Of a DNA stretch of 64,000 bases, positions 39,762 to 56,579 are shown in pieces (positions within the stretch are counted from its first letter, which is position 1; every line of letters starts with the position of its first letter). This DNA comes from Flaccisagitta enflata. Taxonomy: Eukaryota > Chaetognatha > Sagittoidea > Aphragmophora. The translations under genes were made by a program, and so were the position numbers. Below the pieces are notes generated by a model. The model was given only the letters and a program-made list of their open reading frames with translations. It did no database searches and was not told where the DNA came from. Location of the stretch: NCBI GenBank assembly GCA_965153355.1, contig OZ231128.1, positions 15,810,001-15,874,000 on the forward strand, given 5' to 3'.

Positions 39762-39935
39762 GACTCGCAACTCTATGACAGGCTTTGAATCTCCGCCCGC
39801 TGATCCGTCCGTTGCTTAATCCGTTGGTCCGTGATGATCGAGTTGAAAAGTGGAAAACCCAACATCTATGATGCTGCATGTGGAATGGGGTTGAATGCCC
39901 CTGCCCAATGCCCACACGTCCACAACCCTGCGTTT
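39762..39935 (+). repeat. Rep-A copy, degenerate
   Basis: GACTCGCAACTCTATGACAG, GATGATCGAGTTGAAAAGTG and GAATGCCCCTGCCCAATGCC. The hairpin left half is lost. Confidence 0.65.
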
Positions 39936-39949
39936 ACTGCTGTCTCCAT

Positions 39950-40095
39950 CTGTCTCTATCTGTCTCTTTCTGTCTGTCTGTCTCTCTGTCTGACTCTGTC
40001 TGTCTGTCTGTCTGTCTGCCTGTCTTTCTGTCTGTCTGTCTTTGTCTCTCTCTGTCTTCGTTACTGTCTCTTTTTCTCTGTCTGTCTCTGTCTAA

Positions 40096-40186
<91 letters not shown>

Positions 40187-40190
40187 TTTC
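39950..40190. repeat. (CTGT)n and (CT)n arrays
   Basis: CTGT-rich to 40097, then a pure CT tract of about 85 bp. Confidence 0.92.
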
Positions 40191-40541
40191 TAATTTCTTT
40201 CTTCTCCCCTTTTTTTTTTCCTCATCTTTCCTCTTTCCTCTTTCCTTTCTCCTTCAGCCCTTTTTTTCTCCTCTGAGCCGTTCTCTGCGGCCGACAATTG
40301 AGCATCTACAGCGGCCACTTCATCAAGAGATTAGGTAGAAAAGATTCCACAAAGCCCAAAGCAAGCAATCTCAGGCCAATCTAGGTCACGTGACCCCCAA
40401 CGTGTAAGATGGTGTGTGCGAGCGTGTGCGCGTGTGTGTGTGTGTGTGTTAACATGCGTGCTTTTTTCACGTGTTTCTTTGTACAAGCGAATGTGCGTTT
40501 GGGCGAAAGAGAATGGAGTAAGAGAGGAATAAAGAGAGAAA

Positions 40542-40547
<6 letters not shown>

Positions 40548-40614
<67 letters not shown>

Positions 40615-40666
40615 ACAGACAGACAGACACACAGAGAGAGATACAGAGGCACAGACCAACAGTCTA

Positions 40667-40701
<35 letters not shown>

Positions 40702-40705
40702 GGTA
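40548..40705. repeat. (GA)n, (CA)n and (GACA)n arrays
   Basis: Adjacent GA, AC and GACA blocks. Confidence 0.92.
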
Positions 40706-40829
40706 TACAAAGACACATACAGACAGACGAACAGGCCTTATTGCGGTCGGACAGCTGAATTGGCTGACAGAGAGAAGTTCAGACAAACGAACAAACTATT
40801 ATCGGTGCCTATCTGTTGTACTGTTGATA

Positions 40830-41050
40830 CTTTAAAGGCTTGTATTTGGAACTTGAAGCCAAAGTTTGAGGCTTTAAACGTGAAGTTGAAGGCTAGGATA
40901 TAGGCCCTAAACCTGGAATTTAAAGATTAAAGCCTGGATAAGGAGCCTTAAGCCAGGAAGATATGACTTAAAAATGGGATTCTTAGCTAGAAGCTGAAAT
41001 TTGGACGCTAAGGCTAGAGGTAAGGCCTTGAGGCTAGGATTTGTGGAAAA
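40830..41050. repeat. Rep-B type II-like decayed array
   Basis: Loose units of about 20 bp (AAGGCTTGTATTTGGAACTT, AGGCTAGGATTTGTGG) resembling the type II arm. No termini seen. Confidence 0.45.
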
Positions 41051-41645
41051 GATCACAAATTTGACTCGTTAAAACCTCATCTTGACAATGTTACAAGATC
41101 AATTTCATTTCCAAATCTCAATCTATCAAGATAAACTAAACTTGAATTCCTTTTTGGCTGGTTTTATGTACTTTACTCTTTAGGTCAAAGCGACCTCCCA
41201 AACGATCTGATAAGAATCTTACACAAGGGTCCGTGTGTTGGAAGCAGTAATCGGGGGAATCATTTAAGCGTTCGAAAAAAGAATACTTTAAAACTGATTC
41301 GTGAGAAACCCAAACAATCTAGTCTTCTCGTTCTTCCCAACGCTCCAATTCTCTGATTCGTGAGAAACCCAAACAACCTAGTCTTCTCTTTCTTTCCAAC
41401 GCTCCATTTCTCCTAGACTCGACTGTGGTAAGAACACTTAACGATTGTATATTTCAATGCAAAAATCTTTTCGCTCTAATTTCAAATTTCAATGTCAAAA
41501 TCTTTTCGCTCTATTTTCAATTATTACTCATTTCACAAAGTCACCATCATAATTTGTCATTCATTAAAAAAATGGAATGAATATAGAAGTGGAAAAGAAC
41601 AACAATTCAAGTCCGCTTTAGGCGGATTGTCTTAACCTTTGGCTC
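41051..41645. other. Spacer with two tandem duplications
   Basis: CTGATTCGTGAGAAACCCAA and the following 40 bases occur twice (41295 and 41355). AATCTTTTCGCTCTA with flanks occurs twice (41463 and 41502). No exon recognised. Confidence 0.5.
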
Positions 41646-41648
41646 CGA

Positions 41649-41955
41649 TAAAGCCACTCTACACCTTGCCCTGCTGGTCGGTAGGTCCGGCTGTCCGTCC
41701 ATAAGTCTGTCGGTAAGTTCGTCCATCACATTTTTAGTTGCGGACACGCAACTCTACAACAGGCTTTGTCCGTCCGTTGGTCCGTTGGTCCGTTGGTCCG
41801 TCGGTCCGTCCGTGGACACGAGTCGAAAAGTGGGAAAACGCTCATTTCCGCCCCTGCCCACCCGTATCCGGCCTTGTTAGATTGCGAGCGGTGATCGCAT
41901 TACTGCTCCTGCCCAGCCATCCGCGACTAGATTGCAGTCTATCTGGCCTTGTTTC
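41649..41955 (+). repeat. Rep-A inserted within another Rep-A
   Basis: A complete Rep-A (41731-41878; hairpin AGTTGCG-GACA-CGCAACT to GGCCTTGTT) interrupts another copy. The left part of that copy is 41649-41730 (CACTCTACACCTTGCCCTGC to GTCCATCACAT), and its right part is 41879-41955 (ATTGCGAGCGGTGATCGCAT to CTGGCCTTGTTT). The copies at 57.7 and 60.8 kb show the uninterrupted form. Confidence 0.8.
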
Positions 41956-41980
41956 CTTTCAGAAACAGCGTCTTTTAGCC

Positions 41981-46302
<4,322 letters not shown>

Positions 46303-46826
46303 TCTAAAGAATTTCCACACGAAATTTTCATTTCTTCATCTTCAATGACCCTATTTCAATATTTTTTTAATGATTCAAATTAATAGCGTTATCAATCTGT
46401 TATCGTAATGCCATAATTGCCATTGTATGTTTTCTTGTGGTCTGCATATCTCATGTATAGAAAGAAATTGGTTACCCTTTTCTAAATGTTGCATAACTTT
46501 TGACAAGTCCTATGATAATTTCTGAAGAGGGAATGTTTTTTCAGAAATTTAAAGGATAGTTGTGATGGGTCCGGATTAAACACCAGTAAGAGCTCCAAAG
46601 GCTCTTGTCCTTATTTTAGATATTGTTGAGTAGTAATGTTGTCCAACTTACATTCTATACTATACCATCTAGCTCAAGAATATACTGACACCTGGAGGGG
46701 AGCCTCAACTTTGGATAAGTACTGGGCATAAACAAATAGAGCTACTGACCTATTTTACTGAGTTGTTTTTTTTTCTTTCAAACAGACAGCACCTTTCCCG
46801 AGTCGATATTTCTTTCCAGGTGCCCG
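46303..46826. other. 3' flank of the GrpB-like gene
   Basis: No AATAAA was seen in the first 500 bp. No other gene or repeat recognised. Confidence 0.4.
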
Positions 46827-47580
46827 TATGATAGGTGGAACAACATCCCTCACTATAACCAAACTGAAAAAATGGAAGAGAGCCTTGTGAACCCTCGCTG
46901 ACTACTTAATACGCACACCACTCCTAGTTTTCCATGAAATATAATCTGAAAAACCTTGTTTCTCAATCTAGCCCAAAAGAAAACCGCTTACCAAAAGTAG
47001 ATAAGGGCAAATGATTGTTACCTGTTTAACCAAAATACAACAAATCACCCAAGGGCAACATTGTTAAGAAACCATACCCTTAAAGGATGGGATCGAGGTC
47101 AAGCTTAATGCGACCGCCGGACATTCCAATCCAAGGTACTGAGTAGTATGATAGGTAGAACAACATCCCTTACTATACCCATACTGAAAAAAATGGAAGA
47201 GAGCCTTGTGAACCCTCACTGACTAGTTAATATGCGCACCACTCCTAGTTTTCCATTAAATATAATCTGAAAAACCTTGTTTCTCAACCTAGCCCAAAGG
47301 AAAACCGCTTACCAAAAGTAGTTAAGGGCAAATGATTGTTACCTGTTTAACCAAAATACAACAAATCACCCAAGGGCAACATTGTTAAGAAACCATACTT
47401 CATACTTCATGGGTACTACTTGAGCTTAATGCTACTTGACCTCGTTTCCATCCTTTAAGGGTATGGTTTCTTAACAATGTTTCCCTTGGGTGATTTGTTG
47501 TATTTTGGTTAAGCAGGTAACAATCATTTGCCCTTAACTACTTTTGGTAAGCGGTTTTCTTTTGGGCTAGATACTTCATG
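46827..47580. repeat. 320-bp direct duplication plus inverted copy
   Basis: 46827-47090 and 47147-47400 are direct copies offset by 320 bp (TATGATAGGTGGAACAACAT start). 47425-47573 is a reverse-complement copy of their right part (ACCAAAATACAACAAATCAC). Together they form a partial foldback. Confidence 0.75.
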
Positions 47581-47986
47581 GGCTTTTGGGCTTTTGGGCT
47601 AGATACTTCATGAGCCAGATAGTTCATGTACAGGGGTGATAGATTGAACAAAAAAAATTGTTTAGCACTAATTAATTGAAAAAGTTTGTTGGCAACTCTT
47701 GTCAACACGTTCGTGAATCTCCTCAGCCATTTTTCACCAATCATTACCACTAAATTGGTACAAGTGGACAGACCAGCTGACTTCCAAAGAGACTGTCAGA
47801 CAGATAGAGAGATGGGCAGTAAAAAGAAACACAGATTTGGAACTTGGAAGCTGAAAAAAGAAACATGTTAAAAAGAGCACATCCAATATCAAGAGAGTTG
47901 GAGGAGATAGAAAGACAGAGAAACAGACAGACAGAAGAATGAGGCAAATAGAGAGAAGAAAAGCAGAAATAAGAGCTTTCAACAGG

Positions 47987-47994
47987 ATAAAGGG
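47987..47994. repeat. Target-site duplication, left (ATAAAGGG)
   Basis: Eight bases repeated exactly at 50334-50341, bordering the hAT-like element. Confidence 0.8.
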
Positions 47995-48723
47995 CAGGCC
48001 TGAAATTAGGATTTTTTCTGAGCGTGCACGCCGGGCACGCCCCCCAAAATTATAGCGAGCCCGACAGGAAAAGAGCATGCCCGGTAGAAGTATTATTTTT
48101 ACCATACTTCTAACTCAATGTTTTTTTTTTAAGCCTTCAAAAGAGATGGAGATAGCTACTAGTAAAATAACTATGACATTCTTAAATTTGGAGCGTTTTG
48201 AAGCGTGGGTTTCATAAAAACTAGGTTCCCGTAGAACATCATTTTCTCTTTCATTCATTCATGCACTCATCCATTCATTAGGAACATTCACTCATCAAAA
48301 ACGATCATTCATAAATTTGTAATCAGTGATACGCACATAATGGCAATAAATGGCCCTTGTTTTTTTCAGTTGAAAAAAAGCTTCAAAATTACAGTCCCCG
48401 ACTGGGGACTGTAATTTTTGAAGCTTTCTTGTTGCGTAAACGCAACTCGATGAGATACACGACAAAACAGCAATTTCAAAAAGAAAAAAAATATTCAGTA
48501 TTGTTTTAATGATGACAAAACTTGATAATGATAACAATAGTGGATGATGATGATGATGACAACAATGAATGATAATGACAACAAAAATCAAAGAAAAAAA
48601 AATATTCAAAAATTTTTGAAAAAAATTAAAAAAAAAAAAAATCTAAAAAAATTTTCAAAAAAAATTTTCAAAAAAAATTTTCAAAAAAATTTCAAACTTT
48701 TTTCTAAAATTTCTTTAAAAAAT

Positions 48724-49122
48724 TTTGGAGATGAAGATGATGACAGTAGATGAAGATGATGACAGTAGTTGAAGATGATGACAGTAGTTGAAGATGATGA
48801 CAGTAGTTGAAGATGATGATGGTAGTTGAAGATGATGACAGTAGTTGAAGATGATGACAGTAGCTGAAGATGATGACAGTAGCTGAAGATGATGACAGTA
48901 TTTGAAGATGAATCCTGAAATCCATGATGGCAAACTTAAAGAAAAAAACTTAAAAAAAAAAGTTTCAAAAAAAAAAGTTTCAAAAAAAAAAAAAAAAAAA
49001 AAAAAATAAAAAAAAATTAAAAAAAAAAGATTTTTTTTTTAAATTTTTTTTCAAAGTTGAAGATGATGACAGTAGTTGAAGATGATGACAGTAGTTGAAG
49101 ATGATGACAGTAGTTGAAGATG
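48724..49122. repeat. 19-bp minisatellite in two blocks
   Basis: Unit ACAGTAGTTGAAGATGATG, about nine copies at 48724-48910 and three at 49056-49120. The blocks are separated by A-rich and T-rich runs. Confidence 0.85.
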
Positions 49123-49179
49123 GCAAACTTAAAGAAAAAAAAATGAATGAGCAAGTAAAAAAATTCATCAACTCCAACC

Positions 49180-49735
49180 TTCTATATAAATCGCCTAAGT
49201 CCTAGTAACATATTACTACATTAATAAGCTAATATCTGATAAACCAGACTTCAGATTTAATTCGAATTTTGCAGGGGCTGTTCAATCAATATCCTTTACT
49301 TGAATACCAAATTAAAAAAAAATTCACATACCTTTACTACCCTTTGCCTATGTAAATTGCCTAAGTCCTAGTAACATATTACTACATAAATTAGCTAATA
49401 TCTCATGAACCAGACTTCAGATTTAATTCGAATTTTGCAGGGGCTGATTATTTAGTGACCCTTACTTGTATACCAAATTAAAAAAAAAATTCACATAAGT
49501 TTACTACCCTCTGCCTATGTAAATCGCCTAAGTCCCAGTAACATATTACTACATAAATAAATTAGCTAATATCTCATGAACCAGACTTCAGATTTAATTC
49601 GAATTTTGCAGGGGCTGATTATTCAGTGACCCTTACTTGTATACCAAATTAAAAAAAAATTCACATAAGTTTACTACCCTCTGCCTATGTAAATTGCCTA
49701 AGTCCAGTAAAATATTACCAAAAAATATAATAGGC
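49180..49735. repeat. 167-bp tandem repeat, over 3 copies
   Basis: The GCCTAAGTCC word recurs at 49193, 49359, 49526 and 49696. Units include CCAGACTTCAGATTTAATTC and GAATTTTGCAGGGGCTG. Confidence 0.88.
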
Positions 49736-49984
49736 AAAAAATTCAGAAATTTTTTCTGATATTTACACAACTCCTACACCAAAACAAATTCATAAGTTTC
49801 TGGTTCCAAAATATGAGAGGGTTTTAAACAGACAAACAAACAAACAAACAGACAGACAGACTTCACTGTACTTCTGAAAACTTTCAAAGCTTTTCATATG
49901 GGGACAAAAATAACATAAATTCATCAAATGAGGCAAAAAAAATTTTAAAGCAGAGGAAAAGGCAAAAGGCAAACAAACAGACAT

Positions 49985-50120
49985 GAATGAAATGAATGAG
50001 TGAATGAATGAATCTATGAATGAATGAATGAATAAATGAATGAATAAATGAATGAATGAATGAATGAATGAATGAATGAATGAATGAATGAATGAATGAA
50101 TGAATGAATGAATGAATGAA
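49985..50120. repeat. (GAAT)n microsatellite
   Basis: TGAA tetranucleotide array inside the hAT-like element. Confidence 0.92.
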
Positions 50121-50708
50121 ATATGAATGATTGATCAAAGGAATGAAAAGGAGTGAAAAAAGAATGCTAAGAACGCCCATCTTGCTTATGTTTTTTTTTC
50201 ATGAAAGTGTGACAGATCAAATAAATGAGAGAGACAAGAGCGTGCACGCCGGGCACGCAGCTAGTAAAAGCTACGTGCCCGACAGCCAAACTGCGTGCAC
50301 CGGGCACGCGGGCACGCTCTATTTTCAGGCCTGATAAAGGGAGCACAAAAATATCAAGACGAAGATATGCGTACAAGCCCATGGATAGAAAGATAGATAG
50401 AGATACAGATGGTTTGATGAGAGAAAAGGCGGAGAAAGTCACATGGTAGGGAGCATATTCGACATTAAGATGGACAGTTATTGAGACAAAAAGACTGATA
50501 GAAAAAAAAAAATCTTGGCCCGGACAGTAGTTGTATGATTTTATCTTTTGACTAAATGTGGACAAACGCATGTGTCAAAACGCATCTAAAATTTAGCACC
50601 ACTGTCTGGAGCATCCACCGCGGCAACTTCCACACGCTTTCGCACTGAGAGATATTGGACGTACTCCGGAGTGATGTTGTTCCAATTACTTCGGTCTCGT
50701 TTTTGGGG

Positions 50709-50822
50709 TTTTTAGTTGCACACACGCGACTCTACACCTTGCCGTGTCGGTCAGTCGGCCCCTAACATTTTTTTAATTGCGAGCGGTTTTCGCGACTGTC
50801 TCGGCGTGTATCTGGCCTTGTT
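50709..50822 (+). repeat. Rep-A copy, short subtype
   Basis: TTTTTAGTTGCACACACGCGA head with an imperfect hairpin, ACACCTTGCCGTGTCGGTCA, TTGCGAGCGGTTTTCGCGAC and GTGTATCTGGCCTTGTT. Confidence 0.75.
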
Positions 50823-51114
50823 TTGTTTGACTCAACAAGTTTTCAATTGGATTGTGATCCGGATTGGTCCGCATATATCTATTCCGTATATTCATGGCCG
50901 AATTGATAAAATCGCGCAACCGACGTGAAGACAGAAAGAAGGATACAGACAGAAAGATATTAAGATAGTCAAGGATTCAAAGAGACAGTATGACAGTCAA
51001 GAAGTCGCGCATAGTTGAGCGAGAGTAACACGATAAAAAGAGCGAATACGACATTAATCACATAGTAAAATGAAGGATAGATACAGCAAAAAATAAGGAT
51101 AGACAAATCGTTAG

Positions 51115-51132
51115 ACAGACATGCAGTTAGGC

Positions 51133-51173
<41 letters not shown>

Positions 51174-51244
51174 CACAGACAGATAGACAGACAGACAGAC
51201 AGACAGAAAGACAGGCAGACATATAGACAGACAGACAGACAGAA

Positions 51245-51287
<43 letters not shown>

Positions 51288-51288
51288 A

Positions 51289-51319
<31 letters not shown>

Positions 51320-51354
51320 AAGACAGAAAGACAGACACACAGACAGTCAGACAC

Positions 51355-51399
<45 letters not shown>

Positions 51400-51416
51400 A
51401 AGGCAGACAGACAGAA

Positions 51417-51455
<39 letters not shown>
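51115..51455. repeat. (GACA)n microsatellite
   Basis: GACA array with scattered GAAA and CACA variants. Confidence 0.95.
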
Positions 51456-51456
<1 letters not shown>

Positions 51457-51557
51457 AGACGAGCACAGTTAAGAGTAAGTAACACGGTAAAAAGAGCACA
51501 TCCGACATCAAGACGCGGCGTGAGATTTTAATCTCGTACGTGACCAAGATCACTTCT

Positions 51558-52019
<462 letters not shown>

Positions 52020-52169
52020 GCCTTGATCTTCATGCACGCATGTAGTCTTCTTTACTTGTTCTACCCCACTTTTGTCTGCCATTAGTGATCTCCTCACACG
52101 TTTCTACTTGACTCTGCTTTCTGTCGCCTGATTGTCGCTGAAACCGTCTTTATTAGGTATTTGGTTGGT

Positions 52170-52188
52170 TGTGTGTGTGTGTGTGTGT

Positions 52189-52270
<82 letters not shown>
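52170..52270. repeat. (GT)n microsatellite
   Basis: GT tract with one AAGT interruption. Confidence 0.96.
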
Positions 52271-52690
52271 CATTCTCCATGGATAGAAAACAATTAAATG
52301 CTCGAGGTGTGAGACTTCTGCATAGCCGCTGATCACTGTCATATCTCAGATTTGATAAGTTTGGTGACAATTTCATGTTCCAAAAGCGTTAATGGTCAAC
52401 ACGCCGGTGTTGCATAATTTGAAAAAAGTCGAATTACGTAATTCGAATTTTCGAAACCATGGAGAAAAATTTTTTTTTTTCCATTTTTGATTTGAGGCAA
52501 TTCTACTATCAAGGAAATTTAGCAGCACTTATGGATGACTCCATGACGTTTTGTTTTCCCCTTACGTGCTCAAAACTGATGCACCTGATTGTTTTTTGGT
52601 TATTTTTGTATTGATTGGGAAAAAATCGAAAAAGTTTTTTCAATTTTTTGAGTCCTGGGTAAGGAATTAATGTTTTCCTTTTTGGTACAG
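52271..52690. other. 5' flank of the LINE
   Basis: Contains the 18-bp perfect palindrome TCGAATTACGTAATTCGA at about 52430. The downstream 60 bp resemble sequence after the foldback end at 12.2 kb. A GTAAGG...TTTTTGGTACAG stretch just before the LINE frame mimics an intron. Confidence 0.45.
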
Positions 52691-54547
52691 AGAGACATTA
52701 AGTCGGCCAAAGCATGTTATTTTCTGAACAAAGTTAAGCAGAGTGATGGAAATTCTGATAAATTATGGCGCCTGTTAAAGTCTCTTGGTTACTCGAGTGG
52801 CGGATCTGTAAACAAAATTGTCTTAGAAGAAAATGGTGTGAAGATTTTTGACTCCCTTAAAGTTGCTGAGATGTTTAACAGCTTTTATACAACTGTTGCG
52901 TCGAATCTAGTTCGATTATTACCGCCTGCCACAGGTGTGTTTTCTTCAACAGGTTTCGCGTTAAAAGATTACTATCGTAGAATAATAGGTCTGAGGGATC
53001 CGTTTGTGCTTACCCCCGTTTCTAATCACTTTGTTCTTAAACAGTTAAAATCTTTGAATCCAAAAAAGGCAGTAGGCCTTGATGACTTGCCGTCACTTTT
53101 TCTTCGTGATGGAGCGGATGTTATTGCCAAACCTGTACAGCATATTTTAAATATGTCTATTTTGACCGAGGTTGTTCCCTTTGGTTTTAAACAAGCGAAA
53201 GTTACGCCACTTTATAAGAAAGGTTCGAAGCTGGAGGCTGGCAATTACAGACCAGTAAGTGTTTTAAGCGTTCTCTCTAAAGTTTTGGAGCGTGCTGTCC
53301 ATGTGCAGTTGACAGAGTATTTAAATAAGAGAGATCTTTTATACAAGAATCAATCAGGCTTCCGGGGATCATTTTCGACTGATACGTGTCTTATTGGTTT
53401 GTCTGATTATATTAAGTCCGAGATTGGACATGGACGCCTGGTTGGTCTTGTAATGATTGATCTACAAAAGGCTTTCGATACGGTTGACCATGGCATTTTA
53501 TTAGACAAAATGAAAGCTATGGGTATTTCTGACATTTCGTGGTTTAATTCATATTTATCGGATCGTTCCCAGTGTGTAGAGGTAGATGGTACACGTTCAA
53601 GTTTTGAGGATGTCACATGTGGAGTACCACAGGGCTCCATTTTGGGACCCCTGTTGTTTCTTATGTACATCAACGATATGCACAGGAGTGTTGATTGTCG
53701 CTTAGCATTGTACGCTGATGACTCGGCACTGATATTTTCACACACGGACGCGTCGGTTATTGCTGAAAAATTGAGTCGTGACCTCTCTTGCTGTAAGACT
53801 TGGCTTATAGATAACAAATTATCATTACACATAGGTAAGACCGAATGCATTCTTTTTGGTACTAGTCGTAAGACAAAAAAGGTTGAGAATTTTGAAATTA
53901 CGTGTGATGGATTGCCGGTAAATCGTGTTTCTTCGGTGAAATATCTTGGTGTACAACTCGATCAATCATTCAATTTTTCTAATCACGCTTTAGAATTGAC
54001 GAAAAAATGTGCGAGCCGTATCGCGTTCCTTTATCGAAATTCTTCTTGTCTTGATTAATACTGTCGTAGAATCTTATGCAATTCTCTGATTCAACCTCAT
54101 CTAGACTATTGCTGCTCTTCATGGTATGAATCACTTAGTCGGCAACTGAAGGATAAGCTTGATGTTATCAAAAGACGGATGGTTAAGTTGGTTTATTCAA
54201 AGAGTCATTTTTACCATGTCAGTACAGTTGATTTAAAAAGTCTTTCATGGATGTTCATCAGTGACCGTGTCAAATTTTTCAAACTGGTCCATGTATTTAA
54301 AATCAGGTCGGGTAAGGCGGCTGATTATTTGTCAGTTGATTTCAAACCTATTGTTCAGACTCATGCACACAATACTCGTCACAGCTCGTTGAATTATTTC
54401 ATTTCAAAAGAATTGGCAAACTCTCCCAAATCTTTTTCCTTTTCTGCCATCAAGCATTGGAATTGCCTCCCCGAGTCTCTCAAGTCTATTGAATCCCTTA
54501 CCTGTTTCAAAAAAAGGTTGAAGGAACATATTTTCTCTGCTTACTAG
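52691..54547 (+). pseudogene. LINE reverse transcriptase, one nonsense codon
   Basis: Non-LTR reverse transcriptase that would copy the element's RNA at a nicked target. Motifs in order: PKKAVGLDDLP (about 53060), GSKLEAGNYRPVSVLSVLSK (about 53225), NQSGFRG (about 53350), MIDLQKAFDTVDH (catalytic Asp at 53459), GVPQGSILGPLLF (about 53620), LYADDSALIF (Asp pair at 53716-53721) and VKYLGVQLD (about 53938). The frame is broken only by TAA at 54056-54058. It then continues unbroken to 54547 with the usual LINE ending (HNTRHSSLNYF, HWNCLPESLKSIESLTCFKK). The nominal ATG at 52670 is probably not a true start, because homology begins near 52691. The full protein would be over 620 residues here, with the N-terminal endonuclease missing. 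Confidence 0.9.
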
Positions 54548-54796
54548 TCTACACTTGAACAGATCACTCTCCGCCCACGGCCACTGATTTTACTGATTTT
54601 ACGCTCCTAACATTGTTAGTTTTCTTTTTTTATTTCTCAAGTTGTTACGATTTTCTATTTTATGACTTTTATTTTTAACCGGACCCCATTGGAAATAAGT
54701 CGTTGACTTTATGGGCTATCCGTCGATTTTCAAAAGCCCTTTCAAATTGTGCTTTTGTGTATTAATCGTAAAATAAATTCATTCATTCATTCATTC
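52691..54796 (+). mobile_element. 5'-truncated CR1/Jockey-type LINE
   Basis: Only the reverse transcriptase and C-terminal part of the second reading frame remain, with a 3' UTR and an ATTC tail (54777-54796). Short microsatellite tails instead of poly-A are known for CR1/L2-type LINEs. No endonuclease motifs lie upstream, and no target duplication was identified. Confidence 0.85.
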
Positions 54797-55540
54797 GATT
54801 GGGCCCATTTGGGGAAGTTCAGGCAAGACTGTGCTCACCTGGGGCTGGGGTGAAAACGGGCTCTTTACACCTTCTGGAAAAAAGCAGGGCACTCTTGGAC
54901 CAATACTTTAGGCTCTATGAATTTTTTTTATATTTTTGTATTCTTTCACACAGCGTCACCATACATAGACAAAGACAGCTTTGAGTGCCCTGAGCCGCGA
55001 CTGATGCAGAAGTGTCATATATCACTTGGGGAACACCAAACACCCGCTGGGAATTTTTTTCGAAGGCAAAAAAGTGATTTTTCCTTGTTAATATGCAACT
55101 CCTCTTTTGATAAGATGTTGGTTTAATTCAATTGCCTTTTTTCAGAATGAAACTCAATTTGTGCAGCAACCCCTTGACCGATTTAGTTGAAATTTTACAT
55201 GAATAAACGTCTTAAAAAATGCTGTCAAACAAGTCCAATCCCAGCATTGTGGCTTTACTAGAAGATGATTTATGATTTTCTAAAGATTTAAAAAATGTGA
55301 CAATTTAAGCTAGAAGCTTTTGTATTCATTCTTCTCATCAAAGTGATATTAAAAGAAAATTTGCTTTAGATAACATGAATTAAATATGAGGTTAGTTTAA
55401 TTCGTCAACTTAATAAGCGACAGTGGCATACAATACATTAATCATTTAAATAGCATCATTCATCAAAAATGAGGAAAAGGAAAAAAAAAGAAAGAAAAAA
55501 AAAAGAATATGAATATGAATATGAATATGAATATTCATAT
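54797..55540. other. No gene recognised
   Basis: AT-rich. TGAATA/GAATAT units near 55507-55540 form a small (GAATAT)n stretch. No coding signal. Confidence 0.45.
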
Positions 55541-55542
55541 GA

Positions 55543-55713
55543 AATACAAGGTCGTAGACACAGCTACCAAATTCATGTGGGTGGGCAGGGGAAGTGATAA
55601 AAAAGGCTAACCCAAGCATTTGGGCTGGAGCAGTAAAACAAGAACCGCCCAAATGGCCAAAAAAGCTAACACAGACTTACAGACCAATGGACCAACTGAC
55701 CTCTCACGCATGT
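55543..55713 (-). repeat. Rep-A copy, degenerate
   Basis: TACAAGGTCGTAGACACAGC, GTGGGTGGGCAGGGGAAGTG, GCATTTGGGCTGGAGCAGTA and a decayed tail. Confidence 0.65.
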
Positions 55714-55914
55714 AACAAGGCTGGTACACGGGTACCCTAGTTGTGCCCGGGTGGGCAGGTGCAGTGCTGGAGAAGGTCACTAGAGCATCTGGGCAGGAGC
55801 CGTATGCTCAAAAAACTCAAAAACGAGGAAAAAGTAAAAAGGGGACCGACCAACCAACCTACCGATGGACCGACATAGCGGGGTGTAGAGTTGTGTAGCA
55901 CGCAACTGAAAATT
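55714..55914 (-). repeat. Rep-A copy, long-middle subtype
   Basis: AACAAGGCTGGTACACGGGT, AGAAGGTCACTAGAGCATCT, AAAAAGTAAAAAGGGGACCG, TAGCGGGGTGTAGAGTTG and the hairpin tail TTGTGTAGCACGCAAC with a mismatch. Confidence 0.85.
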
Positions 55915-56034
55915 GTATTTGTCAGCTTTGAAGTATGCTTTAAACTGCTTTCCCACGTATCATTTGAGTTTAGTTCCTATTGAGTTGTTTTTAAGGCTAA
56001 GTGCTAAGATGAGAAAAAATATATTACATTACAT

Positions 56035-56125
56035 ACTGATATACTTAGTTCTTTAAAGAACCTTCTTACCAAGGCAAAGATTGCTGGAACTGGTCATAAA
56101 ACGCATCTCAATTTGTTTTTGGGCA
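56035..56125 (-). repeat. Dispersed repeat, inverted partner at 61.2 kb
   Basis: GATTGCTGGAACTGGTCATA and about 80 surrounding bases match the reverse complement of 61165-61255 with few changes. Confidence 0.7.
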
Positions 56126-56133
56126 ATACAGCA

Positions 56134-56205
56134 TGTTTATTCACAATCAGGCAAAGCAGGGCAACGGGTATTGCTGACCATATATTGCCCTTGGGCGACC
56201 TGTTC
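56134..56205 (+). repeat. Link module, isolated
   Basis: ATTCACAATCAGGCAAAGCA, GGGCAACGGGTATTGCTGAC and GCCCTTGGGCGACCTG without Rep-B or Rep-A directly beside it. Confidence 0.6.
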
Positions 56206-56406
56206 CCCCTTTGATTTCCTTCCCCATCTCCAAACCCTTTGATTCCCCCCCCCCCCAGGGAGGGGGGAACTCAATATTATACAGGCCTGGAAAAATTCCA
56301 AATTTATGAAACATTTGCCGAATCATATTACAATCAAGCCTGGGCACATGGTAGGGTCAGCATTGCATGTGTGTATGTCTATTTGCTCTTTGTGTGTGTG
56401 TGTGTG

Positions 56407-56440
<34 letters not shown>

Positions 56441-56579
56441 TATCACATACAGGGTCCGACAAATTTTTTTGCTGCCTATGAGCAATGTTCTTTATCCGAT
56501 TCCTGCTAAACAAGGCCAACACCTATAAGTCGCGTGCAGGACAAAAATGACTGAACTGACGTGACTCCTTATTTTATCT

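Larger units (their letters stand above)
47995..50333. mobile_element. hAT-like non-autonomous element, 2.34 kb
   Basis: Ends CAGGCCTGAAA and TTTTCAGGCCTG form short inverted repeats bordered by the 8-bp duplication ATAAAGGG, the size typical of hAT transposases. Subterminal GC-rich GAGCGTGCACGCCGGGCACG copies occur at both ends. The interior is AT-rich minisatellite with no transposase frame. Confidence 0.75.

Noticed and set aside
51115-51455. CRISPR-like regular repeats
   Set aside because: GACA units have no spacers; this is a microsatellite in a eukaryotic genome.
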